From the NCBI RefSeq assembly GCF_001657475.1, contig NZ_LXEY01000006.1, positions 19,095-83,094 of the forward strand: DNA of 64,000 nt. The letters run 5' to 3'. A model generated the notes under the pieces. That model saw only the letters and a program-made list of their open reading frames with translations, was not told the DNA's origin and searched no databases. Within the stretch, counting starts at the first letter, position 1; each line of letters begins with the position of its first letter. Below, one piece after another: positions 1 to 9,501 of this stretch. The DNA comes from Enteractinococcus helveticum (GTDB lineage Bacteria > Actinomycetota > Actinomycetes > Actinomycetales > Micrococcaceae). Position numbers and translations under genes: made by a program.

Positions 1-251
1 AGGTGTTGACCATCGCTCGCAATATTGCCGCCCAGGGACGCGCCGTGATCGTCGTCCTGCATGACCTTTCCCTCTCGGCCGCGTACGCCGATCAGGTGGC
101 AATGCTGCACCAGGGACAATTGGCCGCGGTGGGTCAACCGGCTGAGGTACTGACCGCTCAGCGTGTTCAAGACATCTATGGCATTCAGGTGCGGATCATC
201 CACGATCCAGATACCGGCCGACCGATCGTGCTGCCCCGACGCAGCCTCTAG
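1..251 (+). CDS. ABC transporter ATPase, C-terminal end (iron/heme type), partial
   Basis: The 3' end of a gene that begins before the window. The visible residues are the end of an ABC ATPase: the segment after Walker B with the H-loop histidine (VVLHDLSL), followed by the 'GQLAAVGQPAEVL' tail typical of FecE/HmuV-type ATPases of iron-siderophore, heme or cobalamin importers. The Walker A and signature motifs lie outside the window, so the substrate cannot be decided. It would act at the inner face of the membrane with a permease and binding protein that should lie upstream. The family is clear; the iron-type assignment is inferred from the tail. Confidence 0.8.
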   Translation, partial: VLTIARNIAAQGRAVIVVLHDLSLSAAYADQVAMLHQGQLAAVGQPAEVLTAQRVQDIYGIQVRIIHDPDTGRPIVLPRRSL

Positions 252-279
252 ACGGTCGCCACACAAGCTGGATGGGCGG

Positions 280-316
280 CGTGTTTGCAAAAATTACCAC
301 AAGCGCAGCAAACACG
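280..316 (+). terminator. Inverted repeat after the ABC ATPase gene
   Basis: CGTGTTTGC and GCAAACACG form a perfect 9-bp inverted repeat with a 19-nt loop, 29 nt past the stop codon. A T-rich stretch (TTCTTTATTTA) follows a few bases later. Position suggests a terminator, but the loop is long and the U-tract imperfect. Confidence 0.35.
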
Positions 317-447
317 TCGTCCATTCTTTATTTACCCGGTGTTCACTCTGGGGTGGTTCGATCGTGAGTCGACGCATGTATTTTCTGGTCTGGCAGTGCA
401 CAATGGAAGTATCGTCGTTCTGACCAGCCGCAGCTGAGGAGTATGTC

Positions 448-1365
448 TTGTTCGAAGAACTCATTCCCGACCAACCTCGTCAAAACTTGCGCGAGTTTAT
501 CGACACTCTGCGCGATGGCGGCTACCAAGTCACCGAAGGTCACACCCCAGACCCGGATCTTATTGACCCGATGGGCAAGGCGGTAGAAACCTGGCGGGAA
601 AACTATCCCTATGCCGAGCGCATGACCCGGGACCGGTATGAACGCGAAAAATATAAGCTGCAGATCGAACTGCTGAAACTCCAATACTGGGCTGAAGATA
701 CCGGCCAGAAGATCATCGTCGTCTTTGAAGGCCGAGACGCCGCAGGTAAGGGTGGCACGATTCAACGGTTCACCGAATACATGAATCCGCGCACTGCTCG
801 CACCGTGGCACTGAATAAGCCAACCGAACGCGAAACCGGTCAGTGGTACTTCCAGCGTTACATTAACCATTTTCCCACGGCTGGTGAGATCGTTTTGTTC
901 GACCGGTCCTGGTACAACCGCGCCGGTGTGGAACGGGTCATGGGCTTTAGTAATGAAGACCAGTACCACACGTTTATGAATCAGACTCCGGTGTTTGAAA
1001 AGCTGCTGGTGGATGATGGTTTTCATCTGATCAAGTTCTGGTTCTCTGTGACCCAGACTGAACAGCGCACCCGCTTTGCGATCCGTCAGTTGGATCCGGT
1101 TCGACGTTGGAAACTGTCACCGGTCGACCTGGAAGCGCTGGACCGGTGGGAGGCTTATACTGAAGCCAAAGAGCTCATGTTCCTACACACCGACACGGAT
1201 CACGCGCCCTGGGTCACCGTGAAGTCCAATGATAAGAAGCGCGGTCGCCTTAATGCGATGCGCTACTTCTTGAGCCAATTCGATTATGACGGCAAAAGCC
1301 ACGATGTTGTCGGCGTCCCAGACCCACTGTTGGTCATGCGCGGCCGCGACGCGGTAGGAGATTAA
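448..1365 (+). CDS. ppk2: Polyphosphate kinase 2 (PPK2 family)
   Basis: 305 aa, cytoplasmic; PPK2 enzymes transfer phosphate between polyphosphate and nucleotides. The Walker A-like motif GRDAAGKGG is near residue 95, followed by the PPK2 signature FDRSWYNRAGVERVMGF and a lid region with R-rich segment (TRFAIRQLDPVRRWKLS). Length and the N-terminal extension before the P-loop fit the single-domain class that phosphorylates nucleoside diphosphates. The start is TTG at 448 with GAGGA seven bases upstream; an ATG at 443 is in another frame. The MFS gene follows after 27 nt, so the two may be co-transcribed. Confidence 0.93.
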   Translation: MFEELIPDQPRQNLREFIDTLRDGGYQVTEGHTPDPDLIDPMGKAVETWRENYPYAERMTRDRYEREKYKLQIELLKLQYWAEDTGQKIIVVFEGRDAAGKGGTIQRFTEYMNPRTARTVALNKPTERETGQWYFQRYINHFPTAGEIVLFDRSWYNRAGVERVMGFSNEDQYHTFMNQTPVFEKLLVDDGFHLIKFWFSVTQTEQRTRFAIRQLDPVRRWKLSPVDLEALDRWEAYTEAKELMFLHTDTDHAPWVTVKSNDKKRGRLNAMRYFLSQFDYDGKSHDVVGVPDPLLVMRGRDAVGD

Positions 1366-1392
1366 CACACCCCTCGTCCGGGAAAGGATCGC

Positions 1393-2622
1393 ATGAGCAC
1401 CCCGCCTGCTAGCAGGATTCGGCGGGCTCGTGCGGCCACCGGGCTACTGTTTCTCACCAACGGCGCACTCCTTGCCAACCTGATACCGCGCTACCCAGAA
1501 ATCAAAGCTGCCTTGGACATGACCGACTCGTTATTTGGCTTGTCAGTGGCAGCCTTTCCACTGGGGGCCATGATCTTTGGGGTCTTTGCCGCCGGTCTGA
1601 TCAGACGATTTGGGTCAGGGGTGATTGCCACACTGATGACAATCACCTTGGCAGTCTGTCTGGCAGCCACGGCCTTCATGCCAGAAGTGTTCCTTTTTGC
1701 TCTGGCGTTATTATTGGCTGGAGGAGCAGACGCAATCGCCGATGTGTCACAAAACGCCCATGGATTGCAGGTTCAAGATGCATATGGTCGCTCCATATTG
1801 AACTCCTTCCATGCCTTATGGTCTCTCGGGGCGGTGGTGGGTGGATTTATGGCCGCGGGCGTGTTGTTTATTGAACTGGATTTACATGTGCACCTGGTCG
1901 GTTCAGCGGTGTGCTTTATTGTGGTCGCGCTGATTGCCTGGACCATGACCCTACCGCCGGCATGTCCTGAAGGTTCACCGGAAACCGCCCCCGGTGCCGA
2001 TGCTCGGCGTCAGGATCTCAAACGCATTCAATGGGCAGTACTGCGGAATCCGAACACGATGCTGATGGTAGGCGCTTTAGTTCTGCTGGCCATGGCTGAA
2101 GCGGTGGTGGAGGACTCCGGGAATTCTTGGTCTGCCCTGTATATGTCAGTGCACCTGGGGGCACCAAGCGCCGTGGCGGCATTCGGGTTCACCGCTTTGG
2201 TGGCCGGCCAGTTGATCGGGCGGGCTACGGCCGACCGATTCGTTGATCGCTTTGGGCAGCGTCGCGTAATCCGTACTGGTGGCATCATCATTTCTGTAGG
2301 GATGGGACTGGCAATCGCTTGGCCAACGGTTCCGTTGACCATTGCCGGGTTTGCTGCGGCTGGGTTTGGTTCCTCGGCACTGATCCCAGCCGCGTATAAT
2401 GCTGCCGATGATATTCCCGGACTACGTCCCGGCGTCGGATTGACCGTGGTCTCGTGGTTTATGCGGCTCGGGTTCTTGATCGCTCCACCGTTTGTGGGCG
2501 CGCTGTCAGATATGTTGTCGCTGCGATGGGCACTGCTGGTTGTTCCGCTGGCAGGATTGGTGACTATTGTGCTTGCCAGGGTGCTGCCGGGACGCCATAC
2601 TGCGATACAACAGCGGCTCTAA
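1393..2622 (+). CDS. MFS transporter, 12 TM
   Basis: 409 aa with about twelve hydrophobic segments in two halves and a hydrophilic central loop (residues about 195-215, ending near DLKRIQW). The first intracellular loop carries a weak MFS motif (GLIRRFGSG) and the second half repeats it (ATADRFVDRFGQRRVIR), a pattern seen in the YbjJ/FucP-like branch that includes sugar and drug exporters. The ATG has GGAAAGGA upstream. It follows ppk2 by 27 nt. The substrate cannot be read from sequence. Confidence 0.85.
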   Translation: MSTPPASRIRRARAATGLLFLTNGALLANLIPRYPEIKAALDMTDSLFGLSVAAFPLGAMIFGVFAAGLIRRFGSGVIATLMTITLAVCLAATAFMPEVFLFALALLLAGGADAIADVSQNAHGLQVQDAYGRSILNSFHALWSLGAVVGGFMAAGVLFIELDLHVHLVGSAVCFIVVALIAWTMTLPPACPEGSPETAPGADARRQDLKRIQWAVLRNPNTMLMVGALVLLAMAEAVVEDSGNSWSALYMSVHLGAPSAVAAFGFTALVAGQLIGRATADRFVDRFGQRRVIRTGGIIISVGMGLAIAWPTVPLTIAGFAAAGFGSSALIPAAYNAADDIPGLRPGVGLTVVSWFMRLGFLIAPPFVGALSDMLSLRWALLVVPLAGLVTIVLARVLPGRHTAIQQRL

Positions 2623-2662
2623 GGAAGTTCTCCTTGGAGCCGCATGCTGCAAGATTGCTGGG

Positions 2663-3250
2663 TTAGATCCACATGGCTGGATCAACATATTCAGCCGGGT
2701 CAACTGCAGGCTTTGCTTCTTCCTGACTACGGCGAATACGAATCTGAGCTGGGATACCAGTGGCAATGGCGTCTTCTGGAGTATCTTTGACTAACACCGC
2801 ATTGGCGCCAACAGCGGTGCGCTTGCCCACCACGACTGGTCCGAGGATTTTGGCACCAGCCCCGACGACGACATCATTTTCTAGGGTCGGGTGACGTTTG
2901 ACTTTCTCCAGGGATTGACCCCCGAGCGTGACACCGTGGTAGAGCATGACGTCGTCGCCTATTTCGGTGGTCTCACCGATGACCACACCCATACCGTGGT
3001 CGATGAAGAAGCGGCGGCCAATTGTTGCACCCGGGTGAATTTCGATTCCGGTCAGTGCCCGGTTGAATTGTGAAAGGAGTCGCGCTGGGGTTTTGAGCTG
3101 CTCTTTTTGCCACATCTTATGTGCGACGCGGTGCATCCAAATAGCATGGAGACCGGTGTAACCCACAGCCACTTCAAATGTACTGCGTGCAGCAGGGTCG
3201 CGGTCTTTGGCTGCCTGAATATCCTCGCGCAAGCGACGTAAGAATCCCAA
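2663..3250 (-). CDS. cysE: Serine O-acetyltransferase
   Basis: Makes O-acetylserine from serine and acetyl-CoA, the first step of cysteine synthesis. The protein has an N-terminal helical region and left-handed beta-helix hexapeptide repeats ([20 protein letters not shown], then [14 protein letters not shown]) ending in a basic tail with QIRIRRS. I chose TTG at 3250 (starting [10 protein letters not shown]) because AAAGGGA lies 4 nt upstream and homologues start at this point. An in-frame TTG at 3286 would add 12 residues but has no ribosome site. About 195 aa. It sits downstream of cysK on the same strand, the classic partner in the cysteine synthase complex. Confidence 0.93.
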   Translation of the reverse strand: MGFLRRLREDIQAAKDRDPAARSTFEVAVGYTGLHAIWMHRVAHKMWQKEQLKTPARLLSQFNRALTGIEIHPGATIGRRFFIDHGMGVVIGETTEIGDDVMLYHGVTLGGQSLEKVKRHPTLENDVVVGAGAKILGPVVVGKRTAVGANAVLVKDTPEDAIATGIPAQIRIRRSQEEAKPAVDPAEYVDPAMWI

Positions 3251-3345
3251 TGTTTCCCTTTCAAAAAGTGTCGTTGATAAGCTCAACGCACAGGCGGTCG
3301 AAATTATTCTATGGTCAAGTGAACCGCCAGTTAAGCATTAAAGCG

Positions 3346-3400
3346 TTCTGCCTTCGGTCTGCAACAGAATATGCATTCCATTGCGAGCCCGAAGGCAGAA
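3346..3400 (-). terminator. 12-bp hairpin between cysK and cysE
   Basis: TTCTGCCTTCGG and CCGAAGGCAGAA form a perfect 12-bp stem with a 31-nt loop in the cysK-cysE gap. There is no clear U-tract, so it may be a terminator/attenuator or an mRNA processing hairpin that sets the relative levels of CysK and CysE. Confidence 0.4.
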
Positions 3401-3417
3401 TCACAGAGCAGCGTTGA

Positions 3418-4353
3418 TTAGCCGCGAATGTCTTCGTAGAGAACAGTGGAGATGTAGCGTTCGCCGAAGTCTGGAATGACTGCAACGATCAGCTTGCCGG
3501 CGTTTTCTTCTTTCTTGGCTTCATCCAGGGCCGCAGCGATTGCCGCGCCCGAAGAAATACCGCCAAGGATGCCTTCTTTGGTCCCCAGCAGACGAGCGTT
3601 CTGGACAGATTCCTCGAGGGTGGCGGTGTAGACAGAGGAGTAGAGCTCGGTATCAAGTACTTCTGGTACGAAGTTGGCGCCGATGCCCTGGATCTTGTGT
3701 GGCCCTGGTTTACCACCCGACAGGATCGGGGAGTCGGCTGGTTCTACAGCAACGATCTTGACGTCAGGCTTCTGTTCTTTGAGGTAGCGACCTGCGCCGG
3801 TCAGGGTCCCGCCGGTACCGATACCGGAAACCAAGATATCGACCTTGCCCTCGGATGCTTCCCAGATTTCTGGGCCGGTGGTGGTGTAGTGAATTTCGAC
3901 GTTGGCCGGGTTAGCGAATTGCTGGGCCAGAATCGAGTTGTCGGTTTCTTCCACGATCTGGGCGGCTTTTTCTACAGCACCGCGCATGCCGTCTGCACCT
4001 GGAGTCAGGACAATCTCGGCACCGTAGGCGCGGAGCATAACACGACGCTCATTGGACATGGTCTCTGGCATGGTCAGCACGACGCGATAGCCGCGAGCCG
4101 CACCTACCATGGCCAGTGCGATACCAGTGTTGCCGGAGGTGCCTTCAACGATGGTTCCGCCCGGACGCAGTTTGCCTGCTTTTTCAGCGGCATCAATGAT
4201 GGCGACACCGATGCGATCTTTGACGGAGTTGGCTGGGTTGTAGAACTCGACCTTGACGGCCACCTCAGCTGGGAGCCCCTCGGTGAGACGGTTTAGACGA
4301 ATAAGAGGGGTCTGTCCGACAGCTTGGGTGATGTTATCGAGCATCTTTGCCAT
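3418..4353 (-). CDS. cysK: Cysteine synthase A (O-acetylserine sulfhydrylase)
   Basis: 311 aa PLP enzyme of fold type II that makes cysteine from O-acetylserine and sulfide. The PLP lysine is in [11 protein letters not shown] (about residue 43), the substrate-binding loop is VEGTSGNTG, and the phosphate-binding glycine loop is [11 protein letters not shown]. Length is typical. ATG at 4353 has AAAGGATG upstream. The cysE gene follows on the same strand, separated by about 170 nt containing a hairpin. Confidence 0.96.
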   Translation of the reverse strand: MAKMLDNITQAVGQTPLIRLNRLTEGLPAEVAVKVEFYNPANSVKDRIGVAIIDAAEKAGKLRPGGTIVEGTSGNTGIALAMVGAARGYRVVLTMPETMSNERRVMLRAYGAEIVLTPGADGMRGAVEKAAQIVEETDNSILAQQFANPANVEIHYTTTGPEIWEASEGKVDILVSGIGTGGTLTGAGRYLKEQKPDVKIVAVEPADSPILSGGKPGPHKIQGIGANFVPEVLDTELYSSVYTATLEESVQNARLLGTKEGILGGISSGAAIAAALDEAKKEENAGKLIVAVIPDFGERYISTVLYEDIRG

Positions 4354-4432
4354 GTTGGATTCATCCTTTTCAGGGGTACAAGTTTAAAAGAGTTCTCACG
4401 CTTAACAATAAAGGAAAGGTCGCAAAACGTAA

Positions 4433-4990
4433 TTATTGAAGCCATGCAGAGTAATGTTTGCGAACGTTTGCCAGTTTTGGATTGATAACCACCTGACAAT
4501 AGCCCCAGTTGGGGTTTCGTTGATAAAAGTTCTGATGCTCTGCTTCAGCCGGCCACCAGGTCGCGTCTTCTTCAATGGTAGTGACGATGGGATCAGCCCA
4601 ATGTTGTTGATGGCGTTCAATCGTGCGCTCAAAGAGTTCTTTGTCGCCGTCTGACTGTGGGAACAGTGCTGAGCGGTACTGTGGGCCAACATCGGCACCC
4701 TGACGATTCAGCGTGGTTGGGTTATGGGAGGCAAAGAGCATATCTAAGATCGTGTCGGCGTCGATGACGTTCTGGTCGAACGTGACTTTCACTGCCTCGG
4801 CGTGACCCGTTGTGGCCGTCGATACCTGCTCGTAGGTGGGGTGTTCAACGTGACCGCCGATATACCCACATTCTGATTCGATGACGCCCTTAGTTTTGCG
4901 ATAAACGGCGTCCTGACACCAAAAGCATCCTCCACCGACAATCAGGGTGCGCTGGCTGGTATTTCCTTGAGATTCTTGTTGCTGCGTCAT
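4433..4990 (-). CDS. msrA: Peptide methionine sulfoxide reductase MsrA
   Basis: Reduces methionine-S-sulfoxide in proteins. The catalytic motif GGGCFWCQDA sits near residue 20 and the family motif GHAEAVKVTFD follows. I place the start at ATG 4990 (MTQQQESQ), giving 185 aa, the usual MsrA size; the reading frame stays open to 5149 but those 53 extra residues have no family match, and no strong ribosome site is seen at either start. The C-terminal part (NWGYCQVVINPKLANVRKHY) contains one possible resolving cysteine. Confidence 0.92.
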   Translation of the reverse strand: MTQQQESQGNTSQRTLIVGGGCFWCQDAVYRKTKGVIESECGYIGGHVEHPTYEQVSTATTGHAEAVKVTFDQNVIDADTILDMLFASHNPTTLNRQGADVGPQYRSALFPQSDGDKELFERTIERHQQHWADPIVTTIEEDATWWPAEAEHQNFYQRNPNWGYCQVVINPKLANVRKHYSAWLQ

Positions 4991-5254
4991 ATCTGACCAC
5001 GCTACATGATATGCCGCTACTTCGGCTAGATCATGCGGGAGTTTCGGGGTGTCGGAGCTTACGCTAGGGCGTGAAAAGTGACGGTGAACAGTGGTCGGTA
5101 AAGCCTCGCCTTTCATCTGAAATGGGAACACTTTTGACGCCGAGAGCAACTTACGAGCACTTTTGAAGGCTTCTCGTTTTTCTCAAATCCACTTTCCCCC
5201 GGACACTCTGTGTCTGTAAAGCAGTCATAGTAAGGGAAATGTGGGGGAATACCA

Positions 5255-6457
5255 GTGGCCAGAGCTCGTCTAAGAATCGGCGAACGTGGGGAAATTGGCT
5301 CGTATAAGGTGGCAGATCGAAAATGGAAGTCTCGATGCTTCTATCGGGACTCATACGGCAAAAGACGTGCGTTGACGGCGACAGCAGCCACCAAAGCAGC
5401 TTCAGTTCGTGCAGTGCGGGAAAGGTGGCACAATGTTTCCAAGAAGATCATCACCAGACACGACGGAGATGAAAACCTCACTCTCGATGATCTCGCCACC
5501 AAATACTTCGATCATCTCTTCGAGGTACGACGAATCAAGGGCAGTAACACCGAAACCCTGCCGTCTCGTCACAAGCAGTATCTCAATCACCTGCAACCTC
5601 GTATAGGTCACACGTTGGTCATTGACTGCTCTACAGGAATGCTGAACGAGGCGTTACACAGCATCATCGAACCAGACGGTTCCATGGTGTCAGTGGCTGA
5701 CAAATGCCGTAGTATCCTGGTCGGGATGTTTCAATATGCTGCCAGTCATAACATTGTTCAGCACAACCCGGCTGAGAACATCCCAACTGTGGGCTACCAG
5801 GCGCCCAGACCCCAAATCTGGTCGGACACGGCGTTGCACAACATCAGACTGGCCTTGCGGCACTGGGAGTCCAACCCACCGGTCAAAACCGTCCCCATCG
5901 CTGATGTTTTTGACATGACGCTTGCTACAGCGTGTCGTATCTCTGAAGTCTTGGGGATGCAATGGGAAGACATCTACTTGCCCGACGAAGAACACCAACC
6001 GGGGATTGTCTACGTGCAAAAAGCTGTTGTTCGCAGAACAGGAGTCTCCAACTACCTTGGCGATCCGAAAAACAGCAAGAAGAAACGCCTATCGCTACCA
6101 GTGTATGCCGTAAACATCCTGAAGCGACGCAAAGCAGACTGTGCTGGCAAAGGATTGGTATTTGTCAACCGCAAAGGCAACCCGTATGCACGAGATAACC
6201 TGTACCGGGCTGCACAACGTGCATTCAGTCTAGCTCGACAAGAACTCGGTCTCGATGTTCCAGACCGCTTGCCATTTCACACATCACGTCGAACCTCGCT
6301 CACAGAGATCGCCGAGGTGTATGGCATTGAAGCGGCATCGCAGCAGGGCGGACACAGCTCGGTGCGGGTCACGGAGCGCCACTACATTCAACGCGACGAG
6401 ATGAAAGTTATCGACTTTTCTTCCGCATTAGAAAAGTTCGGGAAGACTGCAAAATAA
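5255..6457 (+). CDS. Tyrosine site-specific integrase
   Basis: 400 aa phage/AICE-type integrase. An N-terminal SAM-like core-binding region (residues about 70-165) precedes the catalytic domain. Catalytic residues are visible as Arg in TACRISEVLG, the H-x-x-R box in LPFHTSRRTSLTEIA, the H of QGGHSS and the nucleophile in TERHYI. The start is GTG with weak ribosome signal. It is followed by a TraSA-like translocase, the usual pairing of actinomycete integrative conjugative elements. No tRNA gene or att repeat is visible between msrA and this gene. Confidence 0.92.
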   Translation: MARARLRIGERGEIGSYKVADRKWKSRCFYRDSYGKRRALTATAATKAASVRAVRERWHNVSKKIITRHDGDENLTLDDLATKYFDHLFEVRRIKGSNTETLPSRHKQYLNHLQPRIGHTLVIDCSTGMLNEALHSIIEPDGSMVSVADKCRSILVGMFQYAASHNIVQHNPAENIPTVGYQAPRPQIWSDTALHNIRLALRHWESNPPVKTVPIADVFDMTLATACRISEVLGMQWEDIYLPDEEHQPGIVYVQKAVVRRTGVSNYLGDPKNSKKKRLSLPVYAVNILKRRKADCAGKGLVFVNRKGNPYARDNLYRAAQRAFSLARQELGLDVPDRLPFHTSRRTSLTEIAEVYGIEAASQQGGHSSVRVTERHYIQRDEMKVIDFSSALEKFGKTAK

Positions 6458-6523
6458 AACCACTGCATGATGTATAGGTGAGTACAACATCATGGCTTTC
6501 GTCAGCCAGAAACATCAGCAGAG

Positions 6524-8233
6524 GTGAGTGTCATCGTCATCGGTATCGACCGGATCACCGTCAACGTGGGGCAGAAGTTCGATCCCGAAAACCAACGCCA
6601 CATCGACAAAGTGATCAAGGCCGTTGCTGCACAACACGGTGAAGGATTCGAGATAGAAAACTTCGAGCCAGCCACCGGCAAAGCAGTCTTACGCCGCGAA
6701 AACCGATCCGCCATCGCCTCCCACACCGGCAACGCATCCATCGAGGTGCCACTACCGACCGGCACAACGGAGCGCGATGGGAAGAAACGATCACTCGCCT
6801 TTGCTGATGCATACCCCGGCTATGTGATGACCACCTTTGAGCCACACCGACGCCGGGCGATCTTATCCAAACTCGAAGAAGACATTGTGCTCACCCGAGA
6901 TGCTTTAGCCACCGCACTGCGGTGTGAACCATGGGACATTCAAGTCTCATATCGACCCAAGGGCGGTTATGATTTCACGTTACCGTCCACCTACCGGCCA
7001 TCCGCACATGACAAGGCGCTGACCGAAGTGACTGAGACGATCATCGGCAAACCTGGCTGGTATTTTGAGACCGACACTCGGGAACGAACCGGGTCGATCA
7101 TCCCAGCAGAACTGCCCACGTTCAAAGCAGTGTATCCAACACCGCTGCCCAAAAAGGTTGAACCGTTTAACCCGGACAAAGACGATCATTTCCATATTCC
7201 AATCGGCACTGCCCTGCCTGAGCCGGGGAAGAAACATACCGAGCAGATCATCGACATTTCAGCCCATCAGCACGTCCAAATCGGGGGTATCGCTCAGGCC
7301 GGTAAATCCACAGTGGTCAATGCCTACATCACACAATTCCTGGCGCGCGGGGCTCAGCTGGCCATCATCGACACCCCCGATAAAGCAGTGGACTTCGCTT
7401 GGTGCAAAGACTTTGTCACGCCTGGCGGCTGGGGATGTGAAAATATCTTTGAATCCGCCACCGTGACCAAGCTCATTGAAAAAGAAAAGACCCGTCGCAG
7501 TGCCATCATTGCTCGCAACGGGGTGCAAAACTGGACGCAGCTGCCACCAGATCAACGTGTCATGCCACTGCTATTGGTCATTGACGAAGTCACCGTGCTG
7601 TTCTCCATGGAACCAGTGCCCAAGACGAACAAAGACTCACCCCAGGTGCTATTGGATATGAAGGATGAGGCAGAGTCCAACAACCTGGCAAAGGAGATTC
7701 TGCAAAAGGGAATCAACGATATCGCCGCCGAGATGCGTTTTGCCGGCATCTTTTTAGCCCTCTCCACTCAGGTAGCCTCCACCGACACCGGACTGCGAAC
7801 CAAACTGCGAAGCAACCTCGGGCACAAAGTCCTGCTGGGCGCCAATCCAACCGAGGGCAACCGTCGGTTGATTTTCAACGACCCTGAAGGCGTCCCGCGG
7901 GTGCCATCCCACATTCGTGAAGACCCTGTTGCCGCCCGAGGTACTGGCTCGATTGAGCCACAAGGCTCCAACCCGGCAGTGTTCAAAGGCTATTACCGCT
8001 CCACGGATGAATACCGCAAGTGGCTGATCAGCATGGGCATCAAACAAAACGCCGATATCCGCCCAACAGTCGGCCAAGTCACTGACGTGTTCGGTGATGC
8101 TGACATCGACCTATCCAGTCGGATGGACCCATCACCAACAGATGTCACACCATCAGCTGAGGCCGCACCGACGTTCGTCTCGTCTGCCGGATCGCGTGCC
8201 CAAGCTCAGCACGAGGCGCTGCTGGGGGACTGA
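6524..8233 (+). CDS. FtsK/SpoIIIE-type DNA translocase (TraSA-like)
   Basis: 569 aa. A P-loop GGIAQAGKSTVV lies near residue 253 and a Walker B LLLVIDEVTVLF near residue 353, the FtsK/HerA arrangement; a further FtsK-like segment (FAGIFLALSTQVAST) follows. In actinomycete integrative elements this class of protein moves double-stranded DNA between hyphae or cells. No N-terminal membrane segments are seen, so it may rely on partners or act in the cytosol. The start is GTG 6524; a 12-codon reading frame (6492-6527) overlaps it, which may give translational coupling. Its neighbour is the integrase 66 nt upstream. Confidence 0.85.
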   Translation: MSVIVIGIDRITVNVGQKFDPENQRHIDKVIKAVAAQHGEGFEIENFEPATGKAVLRRENRSAIASHTGNASIEVPLPTGTTERDGKKRSLAFADAYPGYVMTTFEPHRRRAILSKLEEDIVLTRDALATALRCEPWDIQVSYRPKGGYDFTLPSTYRPSAHDKALTEVTETIIGKPGWYFETDTRERTGSIIPAELPTFKAVYPTPLPKKVEPFNPDKDDHFHIPIGTALPEPGKKHTEQIIDISAHQHVQIGGIAQAGKSTVVNAYITQFLARGAQLAIIDTPDKAVDFAWCKDFVTPGGWGCENIFESATVTKLIEKEKTRRSAIIARNGVQNWTQLPPDQRVMPLLLVIDEVTVLFSMEPVPKTNKDSPQVLLDMKDEAESNNLAKEILQKGINDIAAEMRFAGIFLALSTQVASTDTGLRTKLRSNLGHKVLLGANPTEGNRRLIFNDPEGVPRVPSHIREDPVAARGTGSIEPQGSNPAVFKGYYRSTDEYRKWLISMGIKQNADIRPTVGQVTDVFGDADIDLSSRMDPSPTDVTPSAEAAPTFVSSAGSRAQAQHEALLGD

Positions 8234-8353
8234 AGGATTCTGCGACATCATCCTATGCAGGAATCTCTCGCGGATACTGTCAACGAAATTTCGCACAGCA
8301 CAGTGTAGTGCGCGACAGCTGTTATTCCACAGTCAAAATACCAGGAGCATCCC

Positions 8354-8455
8354 TTGTCCTACTACGAACCAGCGCACCTATCGGTTGCTGACATTCTGAA
8401 TCCCACCCAGCTGTGGAAAGTCCAAGAGCGCTTTGGCAACTACGCTAATCAGTAG
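8354..8455 (+). CDS. Small ORF cut off at the attachment site
   Basis: 33 codons from TTG 8354 with AGGAG six bases upstream. The peptide begins MSYYEPAHLSVADILNPTQL and ends in GNYANQ. It reads like the first helices of a larger protein, and its stop codon lies inside the tRNA-like attachment sequence. I therefore read it as the N-terminal end of an element gene whose remainder was on the other side of attP, or as a genuine short gene. Too short for a function. Confidence 0.45.
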   Translation: MSYYEPAHLSVADILNPTQLWKVQERFGNYANQ

Positions 8456-8483
8456 GTTGCCGGTTCGAGTCCGGCGGGGAGCA
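8446..8483 (+). other. tRNA 3'-end fragment (probable att site)
   Basis: The sequence from the 3' side of an anticodon loop to the acceptor stem is present: AATCAG stem half, variable AGGTT, T-arm GCCGG-TTCGAGT-CCGGC, then GGGGAGC and discriminator A. The matching 5' half (GCTCCCC, D-arm) is absent upstream, where a protein reading frame runs instead. This is the pattern left by a tyrosine integrase that recombines in a tRNA 3' end; the order resembles a tRNA-Lys. The other end of the element is not recognisable. Confidence 0.7.
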
Positions 8484-8651
8484 CTCGTAGCCCCCGTCCC
8501 GCAGTGCGTGGCGAGGGTATTTTCGCATCAAAACTTGTTCCCCTAGCAATTCCCTGCCTGAGCCTGTGCTGTTATCTAGCAAATTCCAGAAAGGGTCGAT
8601 TTCTAGGTTTAACTGATTACTTCGTGCTTCGACAGAAAGAGCCGAATTTTT

Positions 8652-9393
8652 CTAATTCTGCTCGATGTTGGAGAGGAAGCGACTCCACACTTTATGCTGT
8701 GCGGGACTGAGTATGTCAGATCGGATCTGCTCGACCAATGCCATAATTGGCAGCTGCTCTGTGGCAGGTGTCAAACCCGTAGCTTCCAGAACGGCATCCA
8801 CAAAACTTGCAATCTGGCCTGCAAGTTCATTTGCCCGGCCATCATCGATATGAGTCTGGGTCTCTAGCTGTTCGAATTCCGGATACCAAGTGGAGGCCAG
8901 GTCCGCCAATGGCCCTTCGTTCAAAACGTTCTGAATAGTGGCAGCGATGTTCGCGTCAACAGTCCCAGTGGCGGTGATTAGCGTCCACACATCCTGATCC
9001 AGCTGCTGGGTAGCCGTACTTCGTTTTGCGAGGGACAACCTCGAGTATCGGGTGGTGGCGGAGCGAAGCTCAGCCAGTAATTTTCGCTGCGTCTTGATAC
9101 GTTCTGCTTGTACCTTCAATTCGCGGTCAAGTTCAGCCAAAAAGGTCATCCTGGCGCTGGGTGTCCTGTTCTAGCACGTCACCGATTTTACGTAATGGCA
9201 TACCGCTCATTGCTAGCTGGCGGATACGTAATACTCTAATCAAGTCGCGTGCGCTGTAGCGTCGGTACCCGTTCTGGTCACGCGGAACTTCAGGAAGCAG
9301 TCCGATCTTATGGTAATGACGCAACGCACGAGTGGTGGTGTCGGCAAGGTCTGCTAGCTCCTGACTGCGCAACACGGTGTCCAGATCGAGCAT
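8652..9393 (-). pseudogene. MerR-family regulator, split by a frameshift
   Basis: The 5' part (from ATG 9393) encodes a MerR winged helix with the RALRHYHKIGLLPE and NGYRRY motifs and runs into a stop at 9133. The 3' part (8652-9149) continues in another frame as an effector-domain region. They match, in order, the intact MerR at 51227-52009. The shift lies at an AAAAA run (9139-9143 on the + strand); removing one base gives DDLLAELDREL, aligning with the intact ENLDELDQEL. It may be a true mutation, a sequencing error or a slippage site. It is divergent from ectD. Confidence 0.75.
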
Positions 9394-9501
9394 ACTGTTC
9401 CTAGTCTTACAGTGGCACATAAGCAGTGCTAGAGAAACTGCGCATTACTAAAAGAGTGATCAAAAAATATTTATTTTATGAACAGTCTTTTTAGGAGTGT
9501 C

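Noticed and set aside
343..1026. Long reverse open frame of 227 codons over ppk2
   Set aside because: Antisense shadow of a clear PPK2 gene; no domain and no ribosome site.
4991..5149. N-terminal 53-residue extension of MsrA as a fused domain
   Set aside because: No family similarity, no ribosome site at 5149, and MsrA proper starts at 4990 with usual length.
8390..8490. Complete tRNA gene
   Set aside because: Only the 3' half exists; no GCTCCCC 5' acceptor strand or D-arm upstream.
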